Positions 17,980 to 26,139 of a DNA stretch of 52,266 nt are shown here, piece by piece. Source of the DNA: Bacteriovorax sp. GTDB taxonomy: Bacteria > Bdellovibrionota > Bacteriovoracia > Bacteriovoracales > Bacteriovoracaceae. The translations under genes were made by a program, and so were the position numbers. Numbering within the stretch: the stretch's first letter is position 1; each line of letters starts with the position of its first letter. The notes under the pieces are model-generated. The model had not been told where the DNA came from, did not search any database, and worked only from the letters and a program-made list of their open reading frames with translations. Where the stretch lies: positions 1 through 52,266 of the forward strand of contig JAQTTZ010000017.1 in the NCBI GenBank assembly GCA_028710485.1, written 5' to 3'.

Positions 17980-17985
17980 ATTATA
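17980..17985 (-). promoter_or_regulatory. TATAAT -10 box six bases before the hydrolase ATG
   Basis: Read on the minus strand: TATAAT, CTTTTA, ATG. A start of transcription at or within a base or two of the ATG is expected. The -35 region is poor. Confidence 0.5.
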
Positions 17986-18038
17986 GAGCGAGATGGCATT
18001 GCCACATAGCGGGTAAAACTTGTCCTAATAAAAGTTGA

Positions 18039-18782
18039 TTAAAATAGTTCAGGGCTTTGAAAAATACTAGTGAAGGCCTTTTTCAGTGGTAGCATCTGTT
18101 GCTTCTCCAGAGGAGTTTTTTTTAAAACAATACCCGTTCCTCGAGGAGACTCGATTATAAATTCCAGTTTTGGAAGTTTATTTCTAAGGTTAGTAAGATG
18201 AGTGTTCACCGTGCGATCAAGAACATTTTCTTGATTCCAAGCTTTTTTCATCATCGTTTCGCGCGTAATTTTTTCAGGAAAATTTTTAATGAGCGAAGTC
18301 AGGATTTTAAATTCAATTGGAGTGAGGTTTAAATTAACTTCGTGGTGGAAAGCTTCAAGTGTTTCAAGATTTAATTTAAGAGAGTCAAGTGTGAGATGTT
18401 TCTCTTCACTATTTCTTTTTGAGAAAAGATTTATTTTATTCAAGATACGCAATTCAATTTCTCTATCGCTGAGAGTTCTGTAAATGATGTCACTGGCCTG
18501 TGAAGCAAGGGCTTGATAGCGGATAACTTGCAATTCATCAGAGGTGTACATGAGAACTGGTATATTCGAAAAACGGGATTCATTGATTTCTTTTAAGACT
18601 TGAAATCCATCTCTATCTGGCATGTGAATGTCCAGTAGAATGGCATCGTATTTTTGCCCCTCGAGTAAATTGAAAATATTTTTAGAAGAAGTCGATATGG
18701 TAATATCGAAAGTATTAGAATACTTTTCTTTAAAGATATTGAGGTTGGTAACGCTGTCATCGATGTATAATAGTCTGTTCAT
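18039..18782 (-). CDS. OmpR-family response regulator, receiver with altered switch lysine
   Basis: A 247-residue two-domain regulator. The receiver (about 1-115) has the acidic pair Asp8-Asp9, phospho-acceptor Asp51 in LLDIHMP and switch Thr80. The invariant Lys is replaced: the expected KP-type loop reads DIIYRTLS, with Arg102 in its place. Residues about 135-230 form an OmpR winged helix (LTPIEFKILTSLIKNFPEKI, RTVNTHLTNLRNKL, ESPRGTGIVL). No histidine kinase is adjacent, so it is an orphan. It may be regulated atypically or be independent of phosphorylation. No good Shine-Dalgarno is visible; TAGAAT lies eight bases before the ATG. Confidence 0.88.
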   Translation of the reverse strand: MNRLLYIDDSVTNLNIFKEKYSNTFDITISTSSKNIFNLLEGQKYDAILLDIHMPDRDGFQVLKEINESRFSNIPVLMYTSDELQVIRYQALASQASDIIYRTLSDREIELRILNKINLFSKRNSEEKHLTLDSLKLNLETLEAFHHEVNLNLTPIEFKILTSLIKNFPEKITRETMMKKAWNQENVLDRTVNTHLTNLRNKLPKLEFIIESPRGTGIVLKKTPLEKQQMLPLKKAFTSIFQSPELF

Positions 18783-18914
18783 ATTAAATAATTCTAGAGC
18801 CGATCTACTGAAAAAAGAAGTTTATAATATACATCAAGAAATCTTGACATACTTTTAGCTAAAACATGATAAATATATGTAAACATTATGGGTTTAACTG
18901 CCTACCGATGCATC

Positions 18915-19988
18915 TTAATCATTCAATTTATAGTCTTTCAGTAGATTGCCGAAAGCTGTCTTGTTATTACCAACTTGAGATTTGATTGGTTGCTTGTTCT
19001 TATAAATTGTATTTTCATCAATCAAATAGTCTGTAAAGGTAGGCAGTTGACTCTTGTAAACGATACGGTCGAGATGCCTCACAAAACCACTCCAATTATT
19101 AGTGCTGGAGTCCGTCTTCTTCACCTGTTCAAAAGAACTCATTTTTGAGTCCATTAGGTCTATTAGGTGTACTAAAAAAGCTTCGCTAGTATGAGGAAGC
19201 TTTGGTGATCCGTATTCATATTCTCCGTGGTGGGCGAGTAAAATATGTTTAATATGAGTTTTAACAGAGTAAGGAAAATTTTTAATTTTAGCAGCGTAGT
19301 GATCGACGATTTCCAATCCTTTCACAAGGTGCCCGATCAATTTTCCTTCTTCTGTATACTCGACAACTGGTCCTTCAGAGAGTTCATATATTTTACAGAT
19401 ATCGTGCAAGATACATCCGGCAACGACATAAGAGCGATTAACTTTATAGTGAGGCGAAAGAGTTACTGCCAGCTGGGTGCAAGAAAGAATATGTTCAAGC
19501 AGGCCCGATTGATAAGCATGGTGAATAGATTTTCCGGCCTGCCAAATTTTCAATCTGCGAGCGATTTCATAATCATTCAAAACACTCAGGAGAAGATCGC
19601 GAATATAGACTTCTTCCAGCGCATTTACTATTGCCAAGAGATCAGCAAACATTTTTTCAGGAGCACTTCCTGCTTTTTGAATATAATCTTCACGATTAAA
19701 TTGAGACTCGGAGAGCACAGACATTTCCTGGATGATCAACTGGATTCTTCCCTGAAATTGATTAACCTTGCCATTGACTATCACAATATCACCAGCACTA
19801 ATTCTTTGCATTGCCAACTCGGCGCCTTGCCATTTGCGAGCTTCAATTTCACCGGAATTATCGGCTAGAATGACGTTCAAATACGCTTTGCCGTCTTTGC
19901 CTTCTGCGGTGGCGATATATTTGACCAAAAATGGTGAAAGGACATCATCTTTAGCATTGAGTTGAGAAATAAATTGCGTTTTATTCAA
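18915..19988 (-). CDS. YhaM-like 3'-5' exoribonuclease (OB fold plus HD domain)
   Basis: A 357-residue nuclease. Residues about 15-95 form an OB-fold nucleic-acid-binding domain (LADNSGEIEARKW, GDIVIVNGKVNQFQGRIQL). Residues about 150-310 form an HD phosphohydrolase domain with HHAYQSGLLEHI, CILHDICKIYEL, and LLAHHGEYEYGSPKLP. That pairing and length match YhaM/CBF1 proteins, which trim RNA and single-stranded DNA from the 3' end. The gene diverges from gap. The C-terminal 40 residues are polar and probably flexible. Confidence 0.9.
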   Translation of the reverse strand: MNKTQFISQLNAKDDVLSPFLVKYIATAEGKDGKAYLNVILADNSGEIEARKWQGAELAMQRISAGDIVIVNGKVNQFQGRIQLIIQEMSVLSESQFNREDYIQKAGSAPEKMFADLLAIVNALEEVYIRDLLLSVLNDYEIARRLKIWQAGKSIHHAYQSGLLEHILSCTQLAVTLSPHYKVNRSYVVAGCILHDICKIYELSEGPVVEYTEEGKLIGHLVKGLEIVDHYAAKIKNFPYSVKTHIKHILLAHHGEYEYGSPKLPHTSEAFLVHLIDLMDSKMSSFEQVKKTDSSTNNWSGFVRHLDRIVYKSQLPTFTDYLIDENTIYKNKQPIKSQVGNNKTAFGNLLKDYKLND

Positions 19989-20100
19989 ATGAAACTCCCA
20001 GGAATTAAGCTATTCAATTCTTCGCCAATATGGCATAGTAAGGCAATCAAAAAAATGGATCATTATTTAACATATTTATAGACGTTATCCTGGAGACCTT

Positions 20101-21117
20101 ATGACTAAAGTAAAAGTTGGTATTAATGGAATGGGAAGAATTGGACGCACCGTTCTTCGCGAATTCTTCAATCGTGCTGAAGCTAATTTTGATATTGTTG
20201 CAGTTAACAATCCAGGAAAACCTGCTGATTTCCTCCATTTATTGAAATATGACTCAGTTCATGGCCGTTTTAATGGCGAAGTTAAGCTCGAAGGCGATGT
20301 GTTAACAATCAACGGAAAATCGATTAAGTTTTTTACTCAAAGGGACCCTTCCGAGATTCCTTGGGGCGATTTAAAAATTCAGATTGTTATCGACGCAACT
20401 GGAATCTTCAAAGATAAGCCAGGTCTTGGTCTTCATATGAAAAGTGGATCAGTCAAAAAAGTAATTATGTGTGCTCCTGGAAAAGATTTGGATGCAACTT
20501 TTGTAATGGGAATTAACAACAATATTTACGATGCAGCAAAACATCACATTGTTTCAAATGCGAGTTGTACAACTAACTGTCTTGCACCGGTGGTAAAAGT
20601 TCTTAATGACAAATTTGGAATTGAAAATGGATTTATGACAACTGTTCATTCATACACCTCAGATCAAATGCTTTTAGACGGAGCTCATGCTGATCCACGC
20701 CGTGCTCGCGCTGCTGGCCTTTCAATGATTCCTACAACGACTGGAGCCGCTAAAACGGTTGGAGAAATCATTCCAGAGCTTAAAGGGAAACTTGATGGAT
20801 ATTCGGTTCGCGTTCCAACACCAAACGTTTCATTAACCGATTTTACAGCGAACTTAAAAAAGACAGCCTCAAAAGAAGAAATCAATGCTGCTCTTAAAGA
20901 AGCAAGCGAGACTTTCCTGAAAGGAATTCTTCGTTTTGAAACTGATGAATTGGTTTCAGTTGATTATATGGGAATGACGCATTCTTCATGTGTCGATGCC
21001 TCTCTAACAAATGTTATCGGTAACAGCGTAAAAGTTGTTGCTTGGTATGATAACGAGTGTGGTTTTTCAAACCGCGTTCTAGATCTTGCAAAATTCATAG
21101 TGAGTAAAGGACTTTAA
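20101..21117 (+). CDS. gap: Glyceraldehyde-3-phosphate dehydrogenase
   Basis: NAD(P)-dependent glycolytic enzyme converting glyceraldehyde 3-phosphate to 1,3-bisphosphoglycerate. The 338 residues show the Rossmann start VGINGMGRIGRTVLR, the catalytic loop SCTTNCLAP with nucleophile Cys156, HSYTSDQ with the catalytic His, and WYDNECGFSNRV near the end. The length is normal. GGAG precedes the ATG. pgk starts four bases after its stop codon, so the pair forms an operon for consecutive glycolytic steps. Confidence 0.98.
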   Translation: MTKVKVGINGMGRIGRTVLREFFNRAEANFDIVAVNNPGKPADFLHLLKYDSVHGRFNGEVKLEGDVLTINGKSIKFFTQRDPSEIPWGDLKIQIVIDATGIFKDKPGLGLHMKSGSVKKVIMCAPGKDLDATFVMGINNNIYDAAKHHIVSNASCTTNCLAPVVKVLNDKFGIENGFMTTVHSYTSDQMLLDGAHADPRRARAAGLSMIPTTTGAAKTVGEIIPELKGKLDGYSVRVPTPNVSLTDFTANLKKTASKEEINAALKEASETFLKGILRFETDELVSVDYMGMTHSSCVDASLTNVIGNSVKVVAWYDNECGFSNRVLDLAKFIVSKGL

Positions 21118-21120
21118 TTC

Positions 21121-22323
21121 ATGGCTTTAAAATTTATTACTGATGAAAGTTTCAAAACAAACGTAAAAGATAAAAAAGTTTTAGCGCGTTTTGATTTCAA
21201 TGTACCGATGGACAAAAACGATCCGACTAAAATCGCCGATCCGACTCGTATCGATGAAGCGCTTGAGACGATTCAGGCAATACTAGAATTAAAGCCTAAA
21301 AAACTTGTTTTGATGAGCCATTTTGGCCGTCCAAAGGGGAAAGTTGATCCTCAGTATTCACTGGAGCCAGTTGCTAAATATTTAGCTGAAAAATTAGGTC
21401 AAGAAGTTCTTCTTACTGAAACAGCACTTGATCGCGGAATTAAAATTCTGCTTAATTTAAATGAATCAAAAATCATCTTACTTCAAAATCTTCGCTTTCA
21501 TCCGGAGGAAGAAGCTAATGACCGCGATTTTGCCCGCACGCTTTCAACTTATGGCGACCTGTTTGTCTTTGATGCTTTTGGAGCTGCTCATAGAAAGCAT
21601 GCCTCAACTTACGAAATCAATGCTTTCTTCAAAAACACAGCTTACGGTGGATTGCTTTTAAAACGCGAGATTGAAGCTCTGGATAAAATTGTAAAAAATC
21701 CAGCAAAACCATTTGTGGCAATCGTCGGTGGTGCAAAAGTTTCTGACAAAATTAAAATCATCGAGATGCTCCTGGTATCTGTCGATAAACTTCTTATTGG
21801 TGGAGCGATGGCCTATCCGTTCCTGAAAGCTCAGGGACGCGAAATTGGAAATTCTCTTTGCTCAGAAGAGGATGTGCTGCTCGCTAGAAAAATTCTAGGA
21901 ACACCAGGAAAAGGAAAAATCGTACTTCCAAGTGATCATATTGTTTCGGCTACTTTTGGTGGAATTCCAGAAGAAGTCGGTCAAGCGAATATTCCAGATG
22001 GGAAAATCGGATTAGATATCGGGCCTTCGACTTTGCAAAATTTTACCGATTATCTGCGCCCCGCTAAAACTGTGTTGTGGAATGGGCCAATGGGACTTTT
22101 TGAAAATCCAAATTACGCCAAAGGCACTTTGGGAATTGCCAGAGTATTGGCATCTCTAGATGCATTCACGCTTGTTGGTGGTGGAGATTCAGTCAACGCT
22201 GTAAAAATGTCAGGGTTGTCTGATAAAATGTCTCATATCTCAACTGGTGGCGGAGCTAGTTTGGAATATATCGAGAATGGAAGTTTGCCAGGCATTCAGG
22301 CGCTGAAATTTGGGATTGATTAA
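21121..22323 (+). CDS. pgk: Phosphoglycerate kinase
   Basis: Makes ATP from 1,3-bisphosphoglycerate. The 400 residues show RFDFNVPM, SHFGRPKG, LLQNLRFHPEEE, DAFGAAHRKHAST, AIVGGAKVSDKI and the C-terminal VGGGDSVNAV and STGGGASLEY, all characteristic. The length is normal. AAGGA in the end of gap serves as ribosome binding site. It is followed by a strong hairpin at 22348-22381. Confidence 0.98.
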   Translation: MALKFITDESFKTNVKDKKVLARFDFNVPMDKNDPTKIADPTRIDEALETIQAILELKPKKLVLMSHFGRPKGKVDPQYSLEPVAKYLAEKLGQEVLLTETALDRGIKILLNLNESKIILLQNLRFHPEEEANDRDFARTLSTYGDLFVFDAFGAAHRKHASTYEINAFFKNTAYGGLLLKREIEALDKIVKNPAKPFVAIVGGAKVSDKIKIIEMLLVSVDKLLIGGAMAYPFLKAQGREIGNSLCSEEDVLLARKILGTPGKGKIVLPSDHIVSATFGGIPEEVGQANIPDGKIGLDIGPSTLQNFTDYLRPAKTVLWNGPMGLFENPNYAKGTLGIARVLASLDAFTLVGGGDSVNAVKMSGLSDKMSHISTGGGASLEYIENGSLPGIQALKFGID

Positions 22324-22347
22324 GAAAGGAAACATTGAATAAATAAG

Positions 22348-22381
22348 AGAATGGCTGCGATTTTTAGTCGACAGCCGTTCT
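22348..22381 (+). terminator. Hairpin after pgk, possible terminator
   Basis: AGAATGGCTG pairs with CAGCCGTTCT (ten pairs, one G-T), extended inside by CGA/TCG with one bulge. It is followed by AATTCTTAGCTTTTAT rather than a clean T-run, so it may end transcription weakly or protect the gap-pgk 3' end. Confidence 0.5.
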
Positions 22382-22443
22382 AATTCTTAGCTTTTATACT
22401 CAAATTTTGAATTGAAGATTAGTAAATAACCGCTCAATTTGAA

Positions 22444-22947
22444 TTAATGTTTTAAACTAACGATAGCTGAGATGATCCCAATACTTGCCGCAAGCATTAC
22501 ACCTAGACGCACAGTGAGGTTATGCTCAAGCTCCTTCATATCAGCTTTCACTTCGGTTCTCAAATCTTTTATTTCCGTCTGAAACTCATTTTTTAGGTCT
22601 TTTATTTCCGTCTGAAACTCATTTTTTAGGTCTTTCATTTCCGCCTGAAGCTCATTTTTTAAGCCCTTCATCTCAGCCTGAAGCTCATTTTTTAAGCCCT
22701 TCATCTCAGCCTGAAGCTCATTTTTTAAGCCCTTCATCTCAGCCTGAAGCTCATTTTTTAAGCCTTTCATTTCAGTCTGAACTTCCTTGAGATCAGTTTT
22801 AGTCATGAAGTAGTGCTCTTTGAAATCTGATTTCGTTGCAAAATTTTGATCCATAAGATCCATCCATAATTGCACAGACTTTTTTGCCTGCTCGTTGGTG
22901 AAGCCCACCTTCTCTAGTTCCTCAGTATACCTTAAAATATGAATCAT
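22444..22947 (-). CDS. Hendecad-repeat coiled-coil protein with C-terminal membrane anchor (DUF1640-like)
   Basis: A 167-residue protein. The N-terminal 45 residues (YTEELEKVGFTNEQAKKSVQ) resemble the start of DUF1640/CCDC90-type proteins. Then comes a coiled coil built from 11-residue units MKGLKNELQAE, repeated almost exactly four times and then with variation (MKDLKNEFQTE, IKDLKNEFQTE). A C-terminal hydrophobic anchor (LGVMLAASIGIISAIVSL) follows. An 11-residue period gives a slightly right-handed coiled coil rather than the classic heptad. At DNA level these are 33-base tandem repeats at about 22555-22785. It lies between pgk and tpiA in reverse orientation. Function unknown. Confidence 0.8.
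   Translation of the reverse strand: MIHILRYTEELEKVGFTNEQAKKSVQLWMDLMDQNFATKSDFKEHYFMTKTDLKEVQTEMKGLKNELQAEMKGLKNELQAEMKGLKNELQAEMKGLKNELQAEMKDLKNEFQTEIKDLKNEFQTEIKDLRTEVKADMKELEHNLTVRLGVMLAASIGIISAIVSLKH
22555..22785. repeat. 33-base tandem repeats within the coiled-coil gene
   Basis: About seven units of 33 bases. The four units at the 3' side of this interval (from about 22650) are nearly identical, including TTTTTTAAGCCCTTCATCTC, which suggests recent expansion; the others have drifted. Confidence 0.85.
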
Positions 22948-23156
22948 AGCTCATCTCCTTTTTATTTTTCTTTAATAAATGCAAAGGAGGGTTGGTTAGG
23001 AAGATCGAAAGTATTAATATTTCATGGACCTAGCAACTAGGAATAAAAAATTAATTTAAGACTTCTCATTTTTTGCAGGACTCTCTGGAAAAAATGCCGA
23101 AACTACATCTGACGATATTTATTCTTTAGCTTATTGAAACAAGTTTTTTAGAGAGA

Positions 23157-23228
23157 TCAGAGGTTTAGAGCAGAGTCTGCAAATGCTACAAATGAAAAAA
23201 TAAATATAAAAATGCCAATGAATCTCAT
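23157..23228 (-). CDS. Candidate 23-residue signal-peptide-like frame, probably a gene remnant
   Basis: AGGA precedes an ATG encoding MRFIGIFIFIFSFVAFADSA and three more residues before a stop. It reads as a complete signal peptide with an AFA-D cleavage site and almost no mature part. Downstream frames contain scattered stops, consistent with a decayed small secreted protein. Very short, so uncertain. Confidence 0.25.
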   Translation of the reverse strand: MRFIGIFIFIFSFVAFADSALNL

Positions 23229-23505
23229 AATCGTTCCTTGTAATCTCAAATATTTTTCAAGCTGAGTATACTTATTTGGTACTTCAAAAAGCAAGTTTCT
23301 ACCTATTGATTTTGAGTTGATTAAATTCTACGAAATCTTCGCCATGATAAACAAGATTCTTATCAATACTTGCACTTGGTTTTTTCATTTTAAAGATTAG
23401 TCTGTTCTGTAATTAACTCGATCGAATATTTTAAGCCAATAAACATTTCATTAGTGAAAATCTCAAACGCTAAGCTCTGTAATATTTAAAACAGTGGAGG
23501 AGATT

Positions 23506-23661
23506 ATGATAATTCGTTTTGAAAAGGCTTATCAAGAATTTGGGAAGTTTTCTGGTGGTTGGGATTCAAAAATTGCCTGCAAGCGAATCCTCACCCCACC
23601 ACCAGTTTTTATTCTAGCAGAAGTCTTAAAACAATCAATAACAATTCATCGCTTTGCATAG
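23506..23661 (+). CDS. Candidate 51-residue frame, possibly the start of a lost gene
   Basis: GGAGG lies five bases before the ATG. The first residues, MIIRFEKAYQEFGKF, resemble the opening of ABC-transporter ATPases (I-x-F-x-x-V-Y-K-x-F-G), but nothing after residue 16 fits that family and no Walker motif follows. The frame also spans a terminator-like hairpin. It may be the surviving 5' end of a deleted gene, or a short leader peptide before tpiA. I cannot assign a function. Confidence 0.3.
   Translation: MIIRFEKAYQEFGKFSGGWDSKIACKRILTPPPVFILAEVLKQSITIHRFA
23552..23612 (+). terminator. Terminator-like hairpin upstream of tpiA
   Basis: Outer stem CTGGTGGT (23552-23559) with ACCACCAG (23598-23605), inner stem GGATTC (23562-23567) with GAATCC (23585-23590), then TTTTTATT. 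It could end an upstream small RNA, or act as an attenuator for tpiA, which starts 120 bases further on. Confidence 0.45.
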
Positions 23662-23732
23662 AGTCTAGTTGCATATTTACTCCACGCAAATTTTAAAGCA
23701 GAATCTGTAAAATCAAAATAATCAGGATCGAT

Positions 23733-24491
23733 ATGAAAAAGCGCGAAGTGTATATTGTTGGCAATTGGAAAATGCATAAAACTCTGGTGGAGATAAGTCA
23801 TTTTTTTATCGAAATGAGCAAAATGAAAATGGAACTCAAGTGCAAGGCTTGGATTGCTCCGCAATCAATTCATATCCCAATTTTAAAAGAAATAGCTTTC
23901 ACCACAGGCTCAATTCAAATTGGAGCTCAAAATTGTAGTGAGCATGAATTCGGCGCCTATACTGGGGAAGTTTCACCTATGGCCTTGGCCGATATTGGAG
24001 TGGAGTTCGTCATTATTGGACACTCTGAACGCCGATCTCTTTATGGAGAAAAAGACGAGGTTTTGAACAAAAAAGTTTTACTGGCCTTAAAACATGGGCT
24101 TAAAGTTATTTACTGTGTAGGCGAAACTTTAGCCGAACGCGAGGCTGACCAAACTTTTAGTGTCATTGAATCTCAACTTAATATAGGGCTTAGAAATCTA
24201 ACTCCTGAATTGGCCTCTCTTTTAATGATCGCTTATGAACCAGTATGGGCAATCGGAACGGGAAAGACAGCTACCGCCGAGCAGGCCGAAGAAGTGCATG
24301 CCCATATTCGTAGGAAGCTAAAACTTAATGCTGAACAAACGATAATCCTTTATGGTGGATCGGTTAAACCTGATAATATCGACTCGCTGCTAAGACAAGA
24401 AAACATTGACGGTGCATTAGTCGGGGGCGCAAGCCTTAAGGCCCAGGATTTTAGGGCGCTTTGTTCAAGTGCCAGCACTGCTATGATGTAA
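23733..24491 (+). CDS. tpiA: Triosephosphate isomerase
   Basis: Interconverts dihydroxyacetone phosphate and glyceraldehyde 3-phosphate. The 252 residues carry the substrate-binding NWKM (Asn11, Lys13), IIGHSERR with catalytic His97, YEPVWAIGTGKTAT with catalytic Glu169, and the phosphate-binding YGGSVKPDN and ALVGGASL. The length is normal. AGGA precedes the ATG. secG follows after 87 bases, the common tpiA-secG pairing. Confidence 0.98.
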   Translation: MKKREVYIVGNWKMHKTLVEISHFFIEMSKMKMELKCKAWIAPQSIHIPILKEIAFTTGSIQIGAQNCSEHEFGAYTGEVSPMALADIGVEFVIIGHSERRSLYGEKDEVLNKKVLLALKHGLKVIYCVGETLAEREADQTFSVIESQLNIGLRNLTPELASLLMIAYEPVWAIGTGKTATAEQAEEVHAHIRRKLKLNAEQTIILYGGSVKPDNIDSLLRQENIDGALVGGASLKAQDFRALCSSASTAMM

Positions 24492-24578
24492 GTAGAATCC
24501 TAACCCACGGCTTTATCTTTACAAAGGTTTGGTAAGTTTGTTATTTAATTAGGACGTTAATTTTTAGAGGATTGATAC

Positions 24579-24980
24579 ATGACTACAGCACTAATGGTTC
24601 TTCAAGCGATCACTTCATTACTTCTTATCATTGTTGTTCTTCTTCAGTTCGGTAAAGGAGCAGAAGCGGGATTAATGACAGCTGCAGGTTCTGAATCAAT
24701 CATGTCGAGTTCAACTCGTGGTAACGTTATGGTTAAGATCACGGCTTTTTTAGCTTTGCTTTTTTTGGGAAATTCAATTCTTCTTGCTCGTATTTCAGAT
24801 ACAAAATATCAAAAATCAATTTTAGATACTGAAAAACCAATTTCACGTGCACTGAACACGGATGCAGAACAAAAAGCTGCTGCTGAAAAAGCTGCTCAAG
24901 CAGCTCCGACTTCATCTGCTAAAGCGCCTACAGCACCTACGGCTCCAGCAACACCTGCTGCTGCTCCGACTACCAAGTAA
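24579..24980 (+). CDS. secG: Protein-export membrane protein SecG
   Basis: Auxiliary subunit of the SecYEG translocon. The 133 residues have two membrane helices (about 3-22 and 50-70) around the conserved LLQFGKGAEAGLM. A long Ala/Pro/Lys-rich tail of about 55 residues follows. The tail is Ala/Pro low complexity, as in several SecG proteins. GAGG precedes the ATG. The aminotransferase gene follows seven bases after the stop, so it is likely cotranscribed. Confidence 0.93.
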   Translation: MTTALMVLQAITSLLLIIVVLLQFGKGAEAGLMTAAGSESIMSSSTRGNVMVKITAFLALLFLGNSILLARISDTKYQKSILDTEKPISRALNTDAEQKAAAEKAAQAAPTSSAKAPTAPTAPATPAAAPTTK

Positions 24981-24987
24981 TCAGATA

Positions 24988-26133
24988 ATGGATGAAGTGC
25001 AAAAGAGCTTAATCGAAAAAGAATATGCACATTTAAAATCAATTTATTTTAACTCTGCTTATTTTGGGCCGAGTCCGATACGCTCTAAGGCCACTATCCT
25101 TGCGGCCATGGAGAGAGAACTTGATCCTTCGTTTTACGCTTACGACGATTGGATGAGTATCTCGGAAAAACTAAGAATTAAATTCGCCACCCTGATTAAG
25201 ACCTCTCCCGATAACATCACTCATTCAACTTCATCTTCTGATGTCGTTAATATTGTCGCCAACGGATTTATATTTGAAAAAGGTGATAGGGTTGCGGCGA
25301 TCAACAAAGATTATCCATCGAACATCCTTCCCTGGATGCTGGCCGAAAGACATAAAAAATTTGTCTTTGATAAGCTTGATCTGGGCTCCGTTGTTGTTCC
25401 GACACCTGATTGGTTAGAGCAAAATTTAAAACCACAAACCCGAATTTTTAATATGTCTTATGTGGCCTTCGATACAGGTAAAAAAATTGATTTAAGTTCG
25501 ATTGGAAAATACCTGAAATCAAAAAATATTCTCTTTGTAGTTGATGCTACCCAGGCCCTCGGAGGGCTTGAGATAACGCCAGAGGAGCTTTCTTATATAG
25601 ATGTGCTCACTGTCTCATCTTATAAGTGGATGCTAGGTCCTTATGGGCACGCCTTTGCTTATTTTAGCCAAAAAGCTCAGGATCAAATTTATCATTTAAA
25701 TGCCAATTGGATTTTAAGTCCGAATTCAAAACAAGTTTATAATCTTCTCGATTATACAACTGAAACTCTGCCGGGAGCTCGTCAGTACGACAGAGGGCAA
25801 GCCGCGAATCTTCTTTGCTCTGGGTGCCTTGAAGGAAGTTTAAGCTTTCTTTTGGAGATAGGGCTTTCGAGTATTGAAAAATACAATGCGAGTGTTCGCG
25901 ATTATTTTTTAGCTAATTATCCAAAAGAAAAATACAACCTCGTCACTCCGCTTGAGCATATGGCAAATATTGTGTGTCTTAAAGCAGTTGCTGGAGACAG
26001 TATTGTACTGGAAGCTGAACTTAAAAAACGCAATATTGATGTTTCAGTTCGTCAGGGAAATATCAGGCTTTCATTCCATGTCTTTAATAATAATCGTCAG
26101 GTTGATGAGTTGATTAAAGCTCTCGATATATAA
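24988..26133 (+). CDS. Class V aminotransferase (cysteine desulfurase/kynureninase-like fold)
   Basis: A 381-residue fold-type I PLP enzyme. VVDATQALG holds the PLP-contacting Asp186 and Gln189; SSYKWMLGPYG contains the Schiff-base Lys213. FNSAYFGPSP at the N-terminus and LPGARQYDRG further on fit the IscS/SufS-like superfamily. The mobile catalytic Cys loop of true cysteine desulfurases is not evident, and no iron-sulfur genes are adjacent, so the substrate is uncertain. The ATG at 24988 was chosen; the upstream extension in the same frame is the out-of-frame image of the secG Ala/Pro tail. Confidence 0.82.
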   Translation: MDEVQKSLIEKEYAHLKSIYFNSAYFGPSPIRSKATILAAMERELDPSFYAYDDWMSISEKLRIKFATLIKTSPDNITHSTSSSDVVNIVANGFIFEKGDRVAAINKDYPSNILPWMLAERHKKFVFDKLDLGSVVVPTPDWLEQNLKPQTRIFNMSYVAFDTGKKIDLSSIGKYLKSKNILFVVDATQALGGLEITPEELSYIDVLTVSSYKWMLGPYGHAFAYFSQKAQDQIYHLNANWILSPNSKQVYNLLDYTTETLPGARQYDRGQAANLLCSGCLEGSLSFLLEIGLSSIEKYNASVRDYFLANYPKEKYNLVTPLEHMANIVCLKAVAGDSIVLEAELKKRNIDVSVRQGNIRLSFHVFNNNRQVDELIKALDI

Positions 26134-26139
26134 TATCAA

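Larger units (their letters stand above)
22948..23732. other. 785-base gene-poor region between the coiled-coil gene and tpiA
   Basis: No ordinary gene is visible. It contains a 23-codon signal-peptide-like frame (minus, 23157-23228), a 51-codon frame with a good ribosome binding site (plus, 23506-23661) and a terminator-like hairpin (23552-23612). The start-rich and stop-rich remains suggest decayed genes separating gap-pgk from tpiA-secG. Confidence 0.5.

Noticed and set aside
24862-24987. N-terminal Leu/Lys extension of the aminotransferase
   Set aside because: It is an out-of-frame reading of the secG Ala/Pro tail. The aminotransferase similarity starts only after the ATG at 24988.
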